From: Bacteroidales bacterium
GTDB taxonomy: Bacteria > Bacteroidota > Bacteroidia > Bacteroidales > F082
Assembly: GCA_017395365.1 (NCBI GenBank)
Contig: JAFPUN010000003.1
Span: 1-64,000 of the forward strand
Length of the DNA stretch: 64,000 nucleotides
Direction of reading: 5' to 3'
Part shown: piece after piece, positions 35,417 through 44,192 of the stretch
Position numbering within the stretch: the first letter of the stretch is position 1
How the letters are laid out: the number at the start of each line of letters is the position of its first letter
Notes under the pieces: model-generated
The model's database searches: none
Seen by the model: only the letters and a program-made list of their open reading frames with translations
What the model was told of the DNA's origin: nothing
Made by a program: the position numbers and the translations under genes

Positions 35417-37986
35417 GGCATTTCGGTGTAAAACTTCAGTATTTTGGCCTCTTGCGCCTCCGACACATAGACATAGCCGTGCTGGGGTTGCAAGGCTGTC
35501 AGCGTGCCACTCCAGCCGTCAGGGCCGTAGATGGCGAAGCCTTCGTTTTGCGAGATGATCTTGTCGCCTATGACAGGCGTGATGACGAGGTCGGCAAGGG
35601 AGATGGAAGTCGTGCCCGGACAGCCGAACCAGTTGACGCCATAGCCAATGGGGATTTCGATGCTACTGAGGTCGGCGACGATGCCCGTCAAGGGAAATTC
35701 AACAGTCTCGGGAGTCTGTATCTTGTAGAACTGTCCAGCGGCGAGGTCACCAGTGGTAGGACCGTTCTGCGAGAGGATCTGGTAGGGCTCACTCAGGAAG
35801 GCTTCAATCTCAGCCACGCTGGCAGCCATATCGGATGCCCACCAGTTCCAACCCTCGTCGAGGTGTGCCAACTCCAAACTCACCGTATTGGAAGCCCCGG
35901 ACTCACCTGCGTAATAGTTGGTCGTGACATAATAGGAATGTTGTCCGATAGGCAGGTCGTTGTCGACAAACGAAGTCTCCGTCAACGGACTTGCGATATT
36001 GGTGCCGTCCCTATAGAGGTTATAGGTATAGGAGCCATCGGTGAGGTAGGTGCGGAACACCCAGGAGATGTTGCTTCCGGCGTAGTACCATTGGTTCAAA
36101 GACTCTCCAAGCAGCCGGGGATTGAAGCGCTCTTCATCTTCTTCGTCGTCAAACGCAATTTCAGAATAATCTCCGCTTGTGGCAGGATAATTATAGGTAT
36201 TGGAAAAGCCCTCCCTATAAGGGTAATACATGACAATCCATAGTTCTTTGGCACAGTCTAACGCGACTGGAGAAGGAAGCACGATGTCGTACCATCCGCT
36301 ACTCGAAATCGTGATGGATTGTTGGAACAGTTTGTTGGCCTCGTCGTTGGTGTTATCTTCGAAGATATACAATGTGTAGGTGCCATCCAAATACAGATAA
36401 GCGGAGACCTTTTCAATATACATTCCGACATAGTCAGCCAGTCTTGAAGGGGCAAACACCTCAGTCCAATAGGTGTCCTTTCCTGCTCCCATTCCCCATC
36501 GCTGTCCCGACGGGCCTGTAGCATACTGAAGCGTGCCGGAGTTGTTCTCAGGGGCGGTCCATGTCAAGGTGGCGTCACCATCCGACACGCTGAGGGTCAA
36601 ATCGGAAGGGGTATAGTCGCGGAAGAAACAAGATCTGGAGACGAGATTTGAGGGGTTCGACTTGGTCTCGCCCGCCACCGCCCTGACGTAGTATTCATAA
36701 TAGACACCAGAGGCGATGTCGTCGTCGGTGTAGCTGTTTTCCGTCACCTCGGCAGCAATCTTGACATTGTCGCGGTAGATATCGTAAGCATCGGCTTCCT
36801 CGATGGCGTTCCACGACAATACGATGGCGCCATTGGCTGCAGCAGCCGAAAGGGTAGGTGCCGTAAGGTCGCTGATGGGCTCGACATAGAAAGCAGCCCC
36901 GTTGCTAAGGTTATAGGTTCCCGACCCACTACCAGTATTGCCGCCACCTGGATTCAAGGCACCGATGGCGAAATAGCCGTCTCTGCTGCCACCCCAACCC
37001 CAATTAAAATGGAAATAGTCATCGGAACGGTAGCCGTCGCAGACGAAGGCATGGCCGCCCGTGTTACCCTCATTGTCCATATAGTTTCCTGCATAGAACA
37101 GAGGCCTGCTTTCATCCAATTCAGACTTCAACAGCGCGACCCATTGATCGAGGGTATAGGATTCCTTTGTCTTATAGATGGCTGAGGGCGCATACCTAAA
37201 ATACTCCACCAAGGACGACGGCACTTTGGATGAGACAGCACCGCTGCTAGGTCCATAGTTCATGTCGACCGAAACACCGCAATGATACATCAGCGTAGCG
37301 ACAGCCTCTTTCTGCACTTGGGAACTCGAACTGCCGTAGGTGTAGGTCATATTCTCCCAATCATAGGTCGTTTCGGCAAAATTAACAGTTTGCAATGTGT
37401 CGTTCACATTGGTATGGCTGCCTTGTCCTTGTTCGGGGTAGTTCCAGTATTTCATCACTTGAGCCATAGCGGTAGCCACACAACCTGTCACGGTTCCGCT
37501 CGGACAATACATGTTATAGGGTGAGCCTTGGTTCCATCGGGTGTCAATCAACGGGTCGACGACATTGTTGGCTTTCGCAGCGCCAGGCCTACCAACCGCC
37601 AAATCGTTCCATTGCTGTGCTATTTCGGGTGTGGCCACCGCCTTGCCATCAATGGCCTGCTGTATCTCATCATCGTATTGCTGCAGCCACCAGCGCAGAT
37701 TGTCGGGCATGTCGACATCGCTGAAGCTATCGATGAACGAATAGCCGAGGATAGGTTTGGCGCAGTCGTCGGCGGCCATCACGACGAAGCCTGGGTTGGC
37801 GTTGAAGATATAGAGGTTGGTGAAGCCTGCTGCCGGGGCGACGTCGGTAAGCTGTGCCGACTTCACGCCGTTGTTGCTGAGGAAGGTCTGGGCGGCCTTT
37901 TGGGCGCGGGTGGCTTCCACATGCTCGGCGAAGGCCATCATGGGCAGCAGCGCCATCAGAACCAAAGAGAATAAAAACCTTTTCAT
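35413..37986 (-). CDS. C10 (streptopain-like) cysteine protease with Trp-rich C-terminal module, copy 2
   Basis: 857 residues from MKRFLFSLVLMALLPMMAFA; the upstream extension to 38133 is untranslated leader-like sequence. Spi_prop-like propeptide (21-130), C10 domain (about 140-360) with C169 (VTGCVATAMAQ) and H312 (TGGHAFVCDGY), followed by an FN3-like domain and a beta-sandwich in which FFRDYTPSDLTLSVSDGDAT is recognisable, and the module (709-857, GWNWWASDMAASVAEIE). It is a paralogue of the gene at 28965: signal peptide, propeptide and catalytic domain align throughout while the middle regions differ. Its stop overlaps the start of the endonuclease gene by 4 bp, so protease and nuclease form an operon. 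Confidence 0.92.
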   Translation of the reverse strand: MKRFLFSLVLMALLPMMAFAEHVEATRAQKAAQTFLSNNGVKSAQLTDVAPAAGFTNLYIFNANPGFVVMAADDCAKPILGYSFIDSFSDVDMPDNLRWWLQQYDDEIQQAIDGKAVATPEIAQQWNDLAVGRPGAAKANNVVDPLIDTRWNQGSPYNMYCPSGTVTGCVATAMAQVMKYWNYPEQGQGSHTNVNDTLQTVNFAETTYDWENMTYTYGSSSSQVQKEAVATLMYHCGVSVDMNYGPSSGAVSSKVPSSLVEYFRYAPSAIYKTKESYTLDQWVALLKSELDESRPLFYAGNYMDNEGNTGGHAFVCDGYRSDDYFHFNWGWGGSRDGYFAIGALNPGGGNTGSGSGTYNLSNGAAFYVEPISDLTAPTLSAAAANGAIVLSWNAIEEADAYDIYRDNVKIAAEVTENSYTDDDIASGVYYEYYVRAVAGETKSNPSNLVSRSCFFRDYTPSDLTLSVSDGDATLTWTAPENNSGTLQYATGPSGQRWGMGAGKDTYWTEVFAPSRLADYVGMYIEKVSAYLYLDGTYTLYIFEDNTNDEANKLFQQSITISSSGWYDIVLPSPVALDCAKELWIVMYYPYREGFSNTYNYPATSGDYSEIAFDDEEDEERFNPRLLGESLNQWYYAGSNISWVFRTYLTDGSYTYNLYRDGTNIASPLTETSFVDNDLPIGQHSYYVTTNYYAGESGASNTVSLELAHLDEGWNWWASDMAASVAEIEAFLSEPYQILSQNGPTTGDLAAGQFYKIQTPETVEFPLTGIVADLSSIEIPIGYGVNWFGCPGTTSISLADLVITPVIGDKIISQNEGFAIYGPDGWSGTLTALQPQHGYVYVSEAQEAKILKFYTEMP

Positions 37987-38013
37987 AGGGATAAGGGCTT
38001 GCGTTTGCGGCTT

Positions 38014-38021
38014 CAAAGGTA
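38014..38021 (-). promoter_or_regulatory. -7 element of C10 protease copy 2
   Basis: Minus strand CTACCTTTGAAGCC, 28 bp before the ATG at 37986, identical to the element of copy 1. Confidence 0.6.
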
Positions 38022-38103
38022 GTAAAACTCTTTGAAATCCAGATGGACACGGAGGTTTTTTTATGAACACGGAGGGACGCGGATAACACGGAGGATTCCC
38101 GAC

Positions 38104-38141
38104 AGCAAAAAAGGCGCCACCTTGCGGTGACACCTTTTTCT
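38104..38141 (-). terminator. Probable terminator downstream of the first 89-aa gene
   Basis: Hairpin AAAAAGGCGCCACC/GGTGACACCTTTTT with two mismatches and a TTGC loop, ending in a T run on the minus strand, about 170 bp after the stop at 38314. Confidence 0.6.
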
Positions 38142-38313
38142 AGGGTTTGTTTTGGGATTGCCTTCGGCAAGAAATGCTTTTATTGGATTGCTTCGCAAGA
38201 AATCTTTCTAAAATCTATTGCTTTGATTTTTGACCGATTTAACCACGTTGAAATCGAAGATTCGACGTTAGTCAATACCGCGTATTTCTCGGCGTAAGCC
38301 GATCCCATAACGA

Positions 38314-38583
38314 TTATTCCTCTCTGCGTTTCTTGGCCACGAGGTAGGCGCCACCAAGGGCTGCCAGGACAGCGATGCCGGTGCCCATGGGCACTTGGTC
38401 AGCGTCTTGGTTGCCGGTCAGGCCATGATTAGGCAGCAGCGGGGTTGTCTGCTCGGTACGGTTACCGAATACACCGTTTTGCTCTTCCGGGTTGGCACCA
38501 CGTTGGAACAGGCCACCGCCATCGGCGAAGGTCGTCATGCTCAGTCCAAGGACGATTGCGAGTGTTAATGCTATTTTTTTCAT
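38314..38583 (-). CDS. Small exported protein with C-terminal membrane tail, copy 1
   Basis: 89 residues. N-terminal signal peptide (MKKIALTLAIVLGLSMTTFA), a short Gly/Asn/Gln-rich polar middle, a hydrophobic segment (about 66-83, TGIAVLAALGGAYLVAKK) and a basic-acidic end KKRREE. That tripartite tail (hydrophobic helix then Arg/Lys) resembles bacterial C-terminal sorting tails, but I cannot assign it to a named family. From DGGGLFQRGANPEEQ to the end it differs from the protein at 43781-44050 in a single residue (L/M). Both genes lie directly downstream of a T9SS type A surface-protein gene with a similar hairpin in the gap. Function unknown. Confidence 0.85.
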   Translation of the reverse strand: MKKIALTLAIVLGLSMTTFADGGGLFQRGANPEEQNGVFGNRTEQTTPLLPNHGLTGNQDADQVPMGTGIAVLAALGGAYLVAKKRREE

Positions 38584-38660
38584 CGTATTTTAAGTTTTAT
38601 GTTTTGTTCAACTTATACTTTCGTTTTCCGGGTTTGCTTCTGGCTTCTGGCTTTTGGCTT

Positions 38661-38707
38661 CTGGCAGCTTGATGGGGGAGGGCCTCCCCTTCTGTTGAAG
38701 CTGCCAG
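38661..38707 (-). repeat. Intercistronic hairpin, copy 1
   Basis: CTGGCAGCTT (38661-38670) pairs with AAGCTGCCAG (38698-38707), with an inner GGGGAG/CTCCCC stem. It lies between the stop of the 1324-aa gene and the start of the 89-aa gene. There is no T run, so it is more likely a processing or stability element than a terminator. Confidence 0.7.
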
Positions 38708-38736
38708 AGGCCAGTTGCCAATGGCCAGTAACCAGT

Positions 38737-41700
38737 TTATCTCACAACCACCTTTTGGACTTTCACATCGTTGCCGTTGACCAGGCGCAGCATGTAGATG
38801 CCGGCGGGTTGGTTGAGGCTGATGGTGGCGTTGCCGTTGATGGTCTCGCTGCTGACGATGCGGCCGGTGATGTCGACCACTTGCAGGGTGGCGTCGCCGG
38901 TGTTGCTGACGGTCCAGCTGGTGCCGTTGAAGAAGGCGAAAGTCTCGGCGGTTTGTTCGTCGATGCCGTTGGCGCTAAACACCAGGCGGAAGCGGCTCGT
39001 GTAGTCGTTGGTGCGGGCCTCGAAGGTGTAGTTCGGGGTGGCGAGCAGGTCGACGTCGGCGCCGGTCATATTATCGATGAGGTGGAGGTAGTTCATGTCG
39101 ACGTTCTCGGCCTCAACGGCGATGGTATAGGTGCCGTTTTCGCTAGCGCGGAAGCTGACGGGCATCTCGCCTTGGGCGGCGCTGTTGGCAATAGCCATCT
39201 CACGATTGCCCTGCGGAATATAGACGCGAGTGGTGTTGTTCATCAGGTAGAACTTATCCATCATGCTACCGTTGCTGAAGCTTACGATGGCATTGTCGAT
39301 GACCGAACCGCGGCTACGCAGCACATTGATGTTAAGCAAAGAGGCATTAGCCTTGGCGTTAACATCGGTAGTCGACAGCGTCATGTTTGCACCTGGAGCC
39401 TGAACAAAGAAACCAGTCATGGCAGGAGCAGTATACGAAGTGGCTTGAGCAGAAATGAATCCATTGCCATCTTCATTCATGGTGAGATAGTTGAAGGTTT
39501 GCTTAGCCAGTTCACTATTATACACATAGAAGGTCTGTTCATTTGTTTTTGAGTTACCGGCAAGATAAATGCTCTTTATTATCTTGTTGTCGGTGTATGG
39601 CAGATCAACGTCCGTAAATTCAGGATCAGCCTCACCTTCATAAGTAAGGGTGACACCTGCTTTACTTGCATAGAGATAGCCCTTGCCAGGAACGAGTTCG
39701 AAGCTATTTGTTCTGTAGTTACGCCATTCCATTGCTTGACTTTCATCGTAGGAGTAAAGGTCGTAAGTACCAGGGGTCTCTGGAGTAACTTGAGCACCCA
39801 AATTGTCAGAAATCATGCCATTAATAGCAGTTGGCGAAGTGCTTTCGGGCCAAGCGAGGAGGACATAGCCGCCATTGGTGTCACCATAGCCATTGACGGT
39901 AATGGTGGGATTAGTGGGGGTTTCTTCCTTCACAAAGAGGTACAATGTCGCATTTAAACTGGAGTTTGAACCATAGCAAGAAAATCTATCGTTGCCTTGA
40001 TTATAGTTATAACGCAAGCTATTTCTAGTTTTATCACCTTTAGCAGTAATTGTCACACCATTCTCGTCCCCGGATTCAATGGCCCACATGCTATTAGCAT
40101 CAGAGTTTTCAGCCCTTGTGCCAATGTTATTGGAAGAGCTAGAAGAGGCATAAAGATAACCAGAAGCCTTGGAGTCAAAGATAGTATATCCATCAGTTTC
40201 ATTACCACTAATCACAAATTCATAAACATCAGCGGTGTTAACCGTTGCGGTGCTTTCGTCAATAGTTACATCAGCTGCACTTCTAACAGTACCATTTTGT
40301 ACACCCATAGCTCTATCTAAACCATCAGTAATGATATATGTCTTACCGCTTTCAATGCTAGTTGCCAAAGTGTAAGTGGTAGGTTCAAACGGAGCCACAT
40401 AAGCGGCTTGGTTGATGGTGATAACTTTATCGACAGCCCCAGTATAAGACAAGGTAATGGTAGCAGTACGGTCTTCTGTACTTTCGTTTTCAGTAGCAGT
40501 AAAGGTCACAGCACTTTCGCCTACGGTGATGTCTTCAATCCAATCGGCTTCAGATGTGGCTATCAGGTTTGTGCCAAGCACAGGGTTAGTGATAGTGTAT
40601 TCAATGGATCCTTCCGTTTCATTATATTCGAGCGAAACAGTGTTTTCAGTAACATTGATTACAGGCGGCAGAACTACTGTACCCGTATACTTAAAGAGAG
40701 TAGGCTTGACTTGGCTTGAAGTGTAGCAAGCGAAACGGGAATTCCCGTTGTTATAATTGAATTGAAGGGACCGGGCATTATTACGAACATTAGTAATAGT
40801 TGCCAAACCATCCGTCATAGCGATTGTCCATTCACAAGTGTTAGCCTCAAAGGACTCAAGCGCATGCAGATAATTATTACTGGTCGTAGCATCGCTGTTA
40901 TATCCAAGATAACCAACTCCATCCATATAGAGTGAGTATCCGTTGGTAGTTTGGGCAACGATCACTTGATAACCATCCGTGGTGGAATTAGATTCGATGC
41001 TGTTCCCGACAACAGTCACTGCAGCAGTAGTACCTAAATTAGAAGTGACACCTGTCAAAGCATAATAATCGCCGCTATTAGTACCTGTGATGATATAGCA
41101 GCCGCTCCAGTCTTGCGGAGCTTCGGTAACCATTTCATAACGATCGCCAGTGACAGGAGCAACGGCAGCACCCGTAATGGTCAAAGTTTGAGTTTCTGCG
41201 CCAGTGCTTGTGGCTGTAATGGTTGCACTAATGCTACCAGCCTCGGTGGGAGTATAGGTCCATGTAATCTCAGTGTCCTCAGCGCCTTGTGCTATAGTGG
41301 TAGTAGTCAAATCGCCTATAGAAGCGTTTAAAACAATACCTTCGGTGAGGTTGCTTTGCGACACGGTGAAAGTCTTTGAAATCTGCACTTCAGTAGGGTT
41401 GTTGTTGCCAAGATCGATACTTGAAGGAGTCAAAGTGATAGTAGGTGTAATAGTCTGACTTGCCAAAACGATGTCATCCAACTCCCATGTGGCGGCAGCA
41501 TCATTTGTTGAAGTATATTTGAAACCAATATAGCAATTCGATCCAGAATATGAGCTTAAACTGATGTTACCTGAAGAAGTAAATTCACTGTAACCGCTTG
41601 AAGGTTGGGCGGGAAGTGTGCAAGTAAGTTGAGTCCAAGTAGCGGATGAGGGGTCGCCGTTGTAGTTGTTGGAGAAATAGACCTCTAACTCATTGCCATT

Positions 41701-42711
41701 ATGTTGCGATCTTGCCGTGGTGAAAGTCAGAACAGGATTGGTGTAGTCTCCAAGATTGAAAGCAGGTGAAATGCACCAGTCTTCGTTGGCATTGTTGCCA
41801 TTGCTATATCCACTCATCTTGGCGTATTTGTTGTTCGAATAAGTACCAATACTCCAAACTTGATCACCAGTAACACTTACAAAGGTCCAACCATGCATAG
41901 TACCTTCCCAATCTTGGTTGAACGAAGGAGCTTCAAAAATGTATTCGGCAGTGGCAACAGCGCTGTTGTCATACCCTTGAGCAGCAGCCATGGCCTTAAT
42001 GGTCATATTTGAGCTGACACTGATAGGATTGGCATAAACTGTGCTGCTTGTGGTAGGCTCGTCACCATTGGTGGTGTAATAAATCGTGGCACCTTCGGTG
42101 GCGCAGCTGATGGTCACAGTTTGAGCTTCAGTGTAGGTGCCAGCAGCGGGGTTGAAGGTGGGAGTGGCGCAAGTGGGAGTAGGAGGATTACTGCCTTCCT
42201 CTTCAGAATTTACACCCCAAATCACAAAACGCTTCGCGATGCTTGTTGTAAAGGTTAAAACTGTTTCTGAAGTCAATGCTTCGGTAAAGGTAATGACCTT
42301 ATAATAATCCGAAGTGGAAGGATCACCGGAAAAAGTGAAAGGTGAATTATTAGCTATACCAGAATTTGCAGTTAAAGCAATACTTGTTGGGGCCACATTT
42401 TCATTTGGGGTGATGTTCAGAGAAAGGTTAGTAACACCATTCCAAGCTGCCACATGGATATGAAGATACTTTGCACCAGCAGGAACGGTAACAGACATGT
42501 CTCCACCCTTACTGCTAGTACCAACTTTGATACCATTATAACCTTCAGTACCAACATTTATGGTGCAGCTAGATCCATTGGTTCCAGCTGTAAGCGTACA
42601 ATTACTCGAATATGTAGCCGAGTAATTACCTTGTCCCCACACCCCCATCGGGATAGTGAGTCCTACCAGCAGCGCGAACGCTGCCAAGATTCTTGTAAAG
42701 TTTCTTTTCAT
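38737..42711 (-). CDS. Large T9SS type A surface protein with BACON and chitobiase-like domains
   Basis: 1324 residues with a signal peptide (MKRNFTRILAAFALLVGLTI, cleavage near WGQ). A chitobiase/CHB_HEX-type beta domain lies at about 185-260 (TFNPAAGTYTEAQTVTISCA), then an adhesin-like sandwich with Trp-rich text (DWEGTMHGWTFVSV), a BACON-like domain (NVTENTVSLEYNETEGSIEY onward), two related unclassified beta domains (EMVTEAPQDWSGCYIITGTN and ATSIESGKTYIITDGLDRAM), and a region with the GKGYLYA motif. The end is a canonical T9SS type A sorting domain (GIYMLRLVNGNDVKVQKVVV). No catalytic domain is evident; probably an adhesin or glycan-binding surface protein. Confidence 0.87.
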   Translation of the reverse strand: MKRNFTRILAAFALLVGLTIPMGVWGQGNYSATYSSNCTLTAGTNGSSCTINVGTEGYNGIKVGTSSKGGDMSVTVPAGAKYLHIHVAAWNGVTNLSLNITPNENVAPTSIALTANSGIANNSPFTFSGDPSTSDYYKVITFTEALTSETVLTFTTSIAKRFVIWGVNSEEEGSNPPTPTCATPTFNPAAGTYTEAQTVTISCATEGATIYYTTNGDEPTTSSTVYANPISVSSNMTIKAMAAAQGYDNSAVATAEYIFEAPSFNQDWEGTMHGWTFVSVTGDQVWSIGTYSNNKYAKMSGYSNGNNANEDWCISPAFNLGDYTNPVLTFTTARSQHNGNELEVYFSNNYNGDPSSATWTQLTCTLPAQPSSGYSEFTSSGNISLSSYSGSNCYIGFKYTSTNDAAATWELDDIVLASQTITPTITLTPSSIDLGNNNPTEVQISKTFTVSQSNLTEGIVLNASIGDLTTTTIAQGAEDTEITWTYTPTEAGSISATITATSTGAETQTLTITGAAVAPVTGDRYEMVTEAPQDWSGCYIITGTNSGDYYALTGVTSNLGTTAAVTVVGNSIESNSTTDGYQVIVAQTTNGYSLYMDGVGYLGYNSDATTSNNYLHALESFEANTCEWTIAMTDGLATITNVRNNARSLQFNYNNGNSRFACYTSSQVKPTLFKYTGTVVLPPVINVTENTVSLEYNETEGSIEYTITNPVLGTNLIATSEADWIEDITVGESAVTFTATENESTEDRTATITLSYTGAVDKVITINQAAYVAPFEPTTYTLATSIESGKTYIITDGLDRAMGVQNGTVRSAADVTIDESTATVNTADVYEFVISGNETDGYTIFDSKASGYLYASSSSSNNIGTRAENSDANSMWAIESGDENGVTITAKGDKTRNSLRYNYNQGNDRFSCYGSNSSLNATLYLFVKEETPTNPTITVNGYGDTNGGYVLLAWPESTSPTAINGMISDNLGAQVTPETPGTYDLYSYDESQAMEWRNYRTNSFELVPGKGYLYASKAGVTLTYEGEADPEFTDVDLPYTDNKIIKSIYLAGNSKTNEQTFYVYNSELAKQTFNYLTMNEDGNGFISAQATSYTAPAMTGFFVQAPGANMTLSTTDVNAKANASLLNINVLRSRGSVIDNAIVSFSNGSMMDKFYLMNNTTRVYIPQGNREMAIANSAAQGEMPVSFRASENGTYTIAVEAENVDMNYLHLIDNMTGADVDLLATPNYTFEARTNDYTSRFRLVFSANGIDEQTAETFAFFNGTSWTVSNTGDATLQVVDITGRIVSSETINGNATISLNQPAGIYMLRLVNGNDVKVQKVVVR

Positions 42712-43258
42712 TTTTTTAGTTTGAATTTTTTGTTAATTTATTGATCTCTAATTATTTATTGTTTACTTAGCGTTTCGGTTTTTGGCTACTATTTGAGGGT
42801 GCAAAATTAGGAAATTAATTGGTACTTAGGTAAATGATTGGAAATTAATTTTTTGTATGGTTTTTTTGGAAACAAATCGAACACAAATTTAAAATAAATA
42901 TCTCCCTCGCGGGGCTCAGGAGAACGCGGAATTGGGTTGAACACGGATTTGCACGGAGGAAAATTTATAATTTATAATTCATAATTGATAATTGATTATG
43001 GGTTGAGAGTTTAGAGTTGAGAGTTTAGAGTTAATCCCCCCTGCCCCCCTTTGAAAGGGGGAAGTGGAGAGTTGAGAGTTGAGAGTATCTCCATCGCGGG
43101 GTTCAGGAGAGGACGCAAAAGGTGGAAAAAAAGATTTATTTAAAGATTTACGGAAGATTTGACTCCGTCGAACGCAAAGCGTTTGTTTCATTATATCTAT
43201 CCGTAGAAATCCGTGAAATCCGTGTTCGAAATCTATGGCAATCCGAGAAATCCGTGTT
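42712..43258. other. Long AT-rich, repeat-bearing spacer
   Basis: No gene seen. It carries the promoter of the 1324-aa gene, a run of related short units (TTGAGAGTTTAGAG and variants, 43014-43088), a CCCCCCTTTGAAAGGGGG palindrome (43044-43061), a duplicated CGCGGGGTTCAGGAGA-like unit (42909 and 43096), and tandem AATCCGTG units (43207-43260). Confidence 0.6.
42802..42809 (-). promoter_or_regulatory. Promoter of the 1324-aa surface protein
   Basis: Minus-strand TAATTTTG with TTTA at 42834-42831 in the -33 position (21-bp spacer), about 90 bp before the ATG. Confidence 0.5.
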
Positions 43259-43711
43259 CTAAATATCCGTGGTCATCATCTCGGCATAGGTAGGCAGATG
43301 GTCGAGGGGCTGCAGGGACTGGCCTTCGGCCTTGTAGCAGTAGAAGGTGGCGCCGTTGGTGAGGAGGAGATAACGGGGCTGAATGACCGAATGGTAGCGC
43401 ACGGCCTGGTCGAGGACGACGTCGGTGAGGGCCACCGTGGCGGCCTTGCACTCCACCACCATCAGGGGCTCGCCCGCGCCACCGAAGACGACGGCATCGG
43501 CGCGCTTGTCCTGTCCGTTCACCTTGAGGGAGTACTCCACCGCCACCCTACCCGCCGGCACCCCGAGGTGCTCCACGAGGAGGTACAAGGTCTTCTGGCG
43601 CACCTCCTCCTCGGGCGTCAGGGCCACCCAACGGCGGCGCAAGGGGTCGAAGACCATGGTACGGCCCTCTCGGGGCTCGGTCTTGAACCAGGATAATGGG
43701 GTTGCTTCCAT
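43259..43711 (-). CDS. Small HsdR N-terminal-like (HSDR_N_2) nuclease-fold protein
   Basis: 150 residues, essentially one type I restriction-enzyme R-subunit N-terminal domain. The PD-(D/E)XK signature is D72 (KRADAVVF) with E87-x-K89 (VVECKA), followed by QAVRYHSVIQPRYLLLTNG. It has no helicase or translocase domain and no HsdM or HsdS neighbour, so it is not a restriction enzyme by itself; such stand-alone domains are common in Bacteroidota and their role is unknown. It begins about 16 bp before the terminator of the upstream 89-aa gene and has no visible promoter. Confidence 0.85.
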   Translation of the reverse strand: MEATPLSWFKTEPREGRTMVFDPLRRRWVALTPEEEVRQKTLYLLVEHLGVPAGRVAVEYSLKVNGQDKRADAVVFGGAGEPLMVVECKAATVALTDVVLDQAVRYHSVIQPRYLLLTNGATFYCYKAEGQSLQPLDHLPTYAEMMTTDI

Positions 43712-43726
43712 GGGGTTATTTTTTGC

Positions 43727-43761
43727 AAAAAAGACGTCACCCGAAGGGTAACGTCTTTTTT
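43727..43761 (-). terminator. Terminator of the second 89-aa gene
   Basis: AAAAAAGACGTCACCC/GGGTAACGTCTTTTTT hairpin with one mismatch and a GAA loop, 20 bp after the stop at 43781, with T run on the minus strand. Confidence 0.85.
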
Positions 43762-43780
43762 AGGTCCACAGTAAAAGGGA

Positions 43781-44050
43781 TTATTCCTCTCTGCGTTTCT
43801 TGGCCACGAGGTAGGCGCCGCCAAGGGCTGCCAGGACGGCGATACCGGTGCCCATGGGCACTTGGTCAGCGTCTTGGTTGCCGGTCATGCCATGATTAGG
43901 CAGCAGCGGGGTTGTCTGTTCGGTACGGTTACCGAACACACCATTTTGTTCTTCCGGGTTGGCACCACGTTGGAACAGGCCACCGCCATCGGCGAAAGAT
44001 GTCATACCCAATCCAAGGATGATTGCTGCAGTGATTATGAGTTTCTTCAT
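43781..44050 (-). CDS. Small exported protein with C-terminal membrane tail, copy 2
   Basis: 89 residues, near-identical twin of 38314-38583: signal peptides differ (MKKLIITAAIILGLGMTSFA) but the rest differs by one residue. The DNA of the last 200 bp is also almost identical, with scattered mostly silent changes, pointing to a recent duplication or gene conversion. It is the last gene of the run 47362 to 43781 (508-aa, 535-aa, 89-aa), directly after a T9SS type A protein. The membrane tail KKRREE suggests inner-membrane anchoring or processing by a sortase-like enzyme; function unknown. Confidence 0.85.
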   Translation of the reverse strand: MKKLIITAAIILGLGMTSFADGGGLFQRGANPEEQNGVFGNRTEQTTPLLPNHGMTGNQDADQVPMGTGIAVLAALGGAYLVAKKRREE

Positions 44051-44113
44051 TGTATTTTGTGTTTTATTATTTTGTTCAACTTGTTTTTTCTATTTTCGAT
44101 TTGCTTCTGGCTT

Positions 44114-44163
44114 CTGGCAGCTTGATGGTTTGGAGGGGTCTCCCCTTCTATTGAAGCTGCCAG
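44114..44163 (-). repeat. Intercistronic hairpin, copy 2
   Basis: CTGGCAGCTT (44114-44123) with AAGCTGCCAG (44154-44163) and an inner GAGGGG/TCCCCT stem, in the same position relative to its genes as the hairpin at 38661-38707. Confidence 0.7.
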
Positions 44164-44192
44164 AGGCCAGTAGCCAATGGCCAATAGCCAGT

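Larger units (their letters stand above)
37987..38313. other. Spacer between C10 copy 2 and the 89-aa gene
   Basis: No gene seen. It holds the C10 promoter, the hairpin at 38104-38141, and about 170 bp without a recognisable feature. Confidence 0.5.

Noticed and set aside
43014-43088. TTGAGAGTTTAGAG units as a CRISPR or regulatory array
   Set aside because: Irregular, contiguous and low-complexity; best seen as simple tandem repeat decay.
43259-43711. Type I restriction-modification system
   Set aside because: Only an HsdR N-terminal-like domain is present, with no HsdM or HsdS gene nearby.
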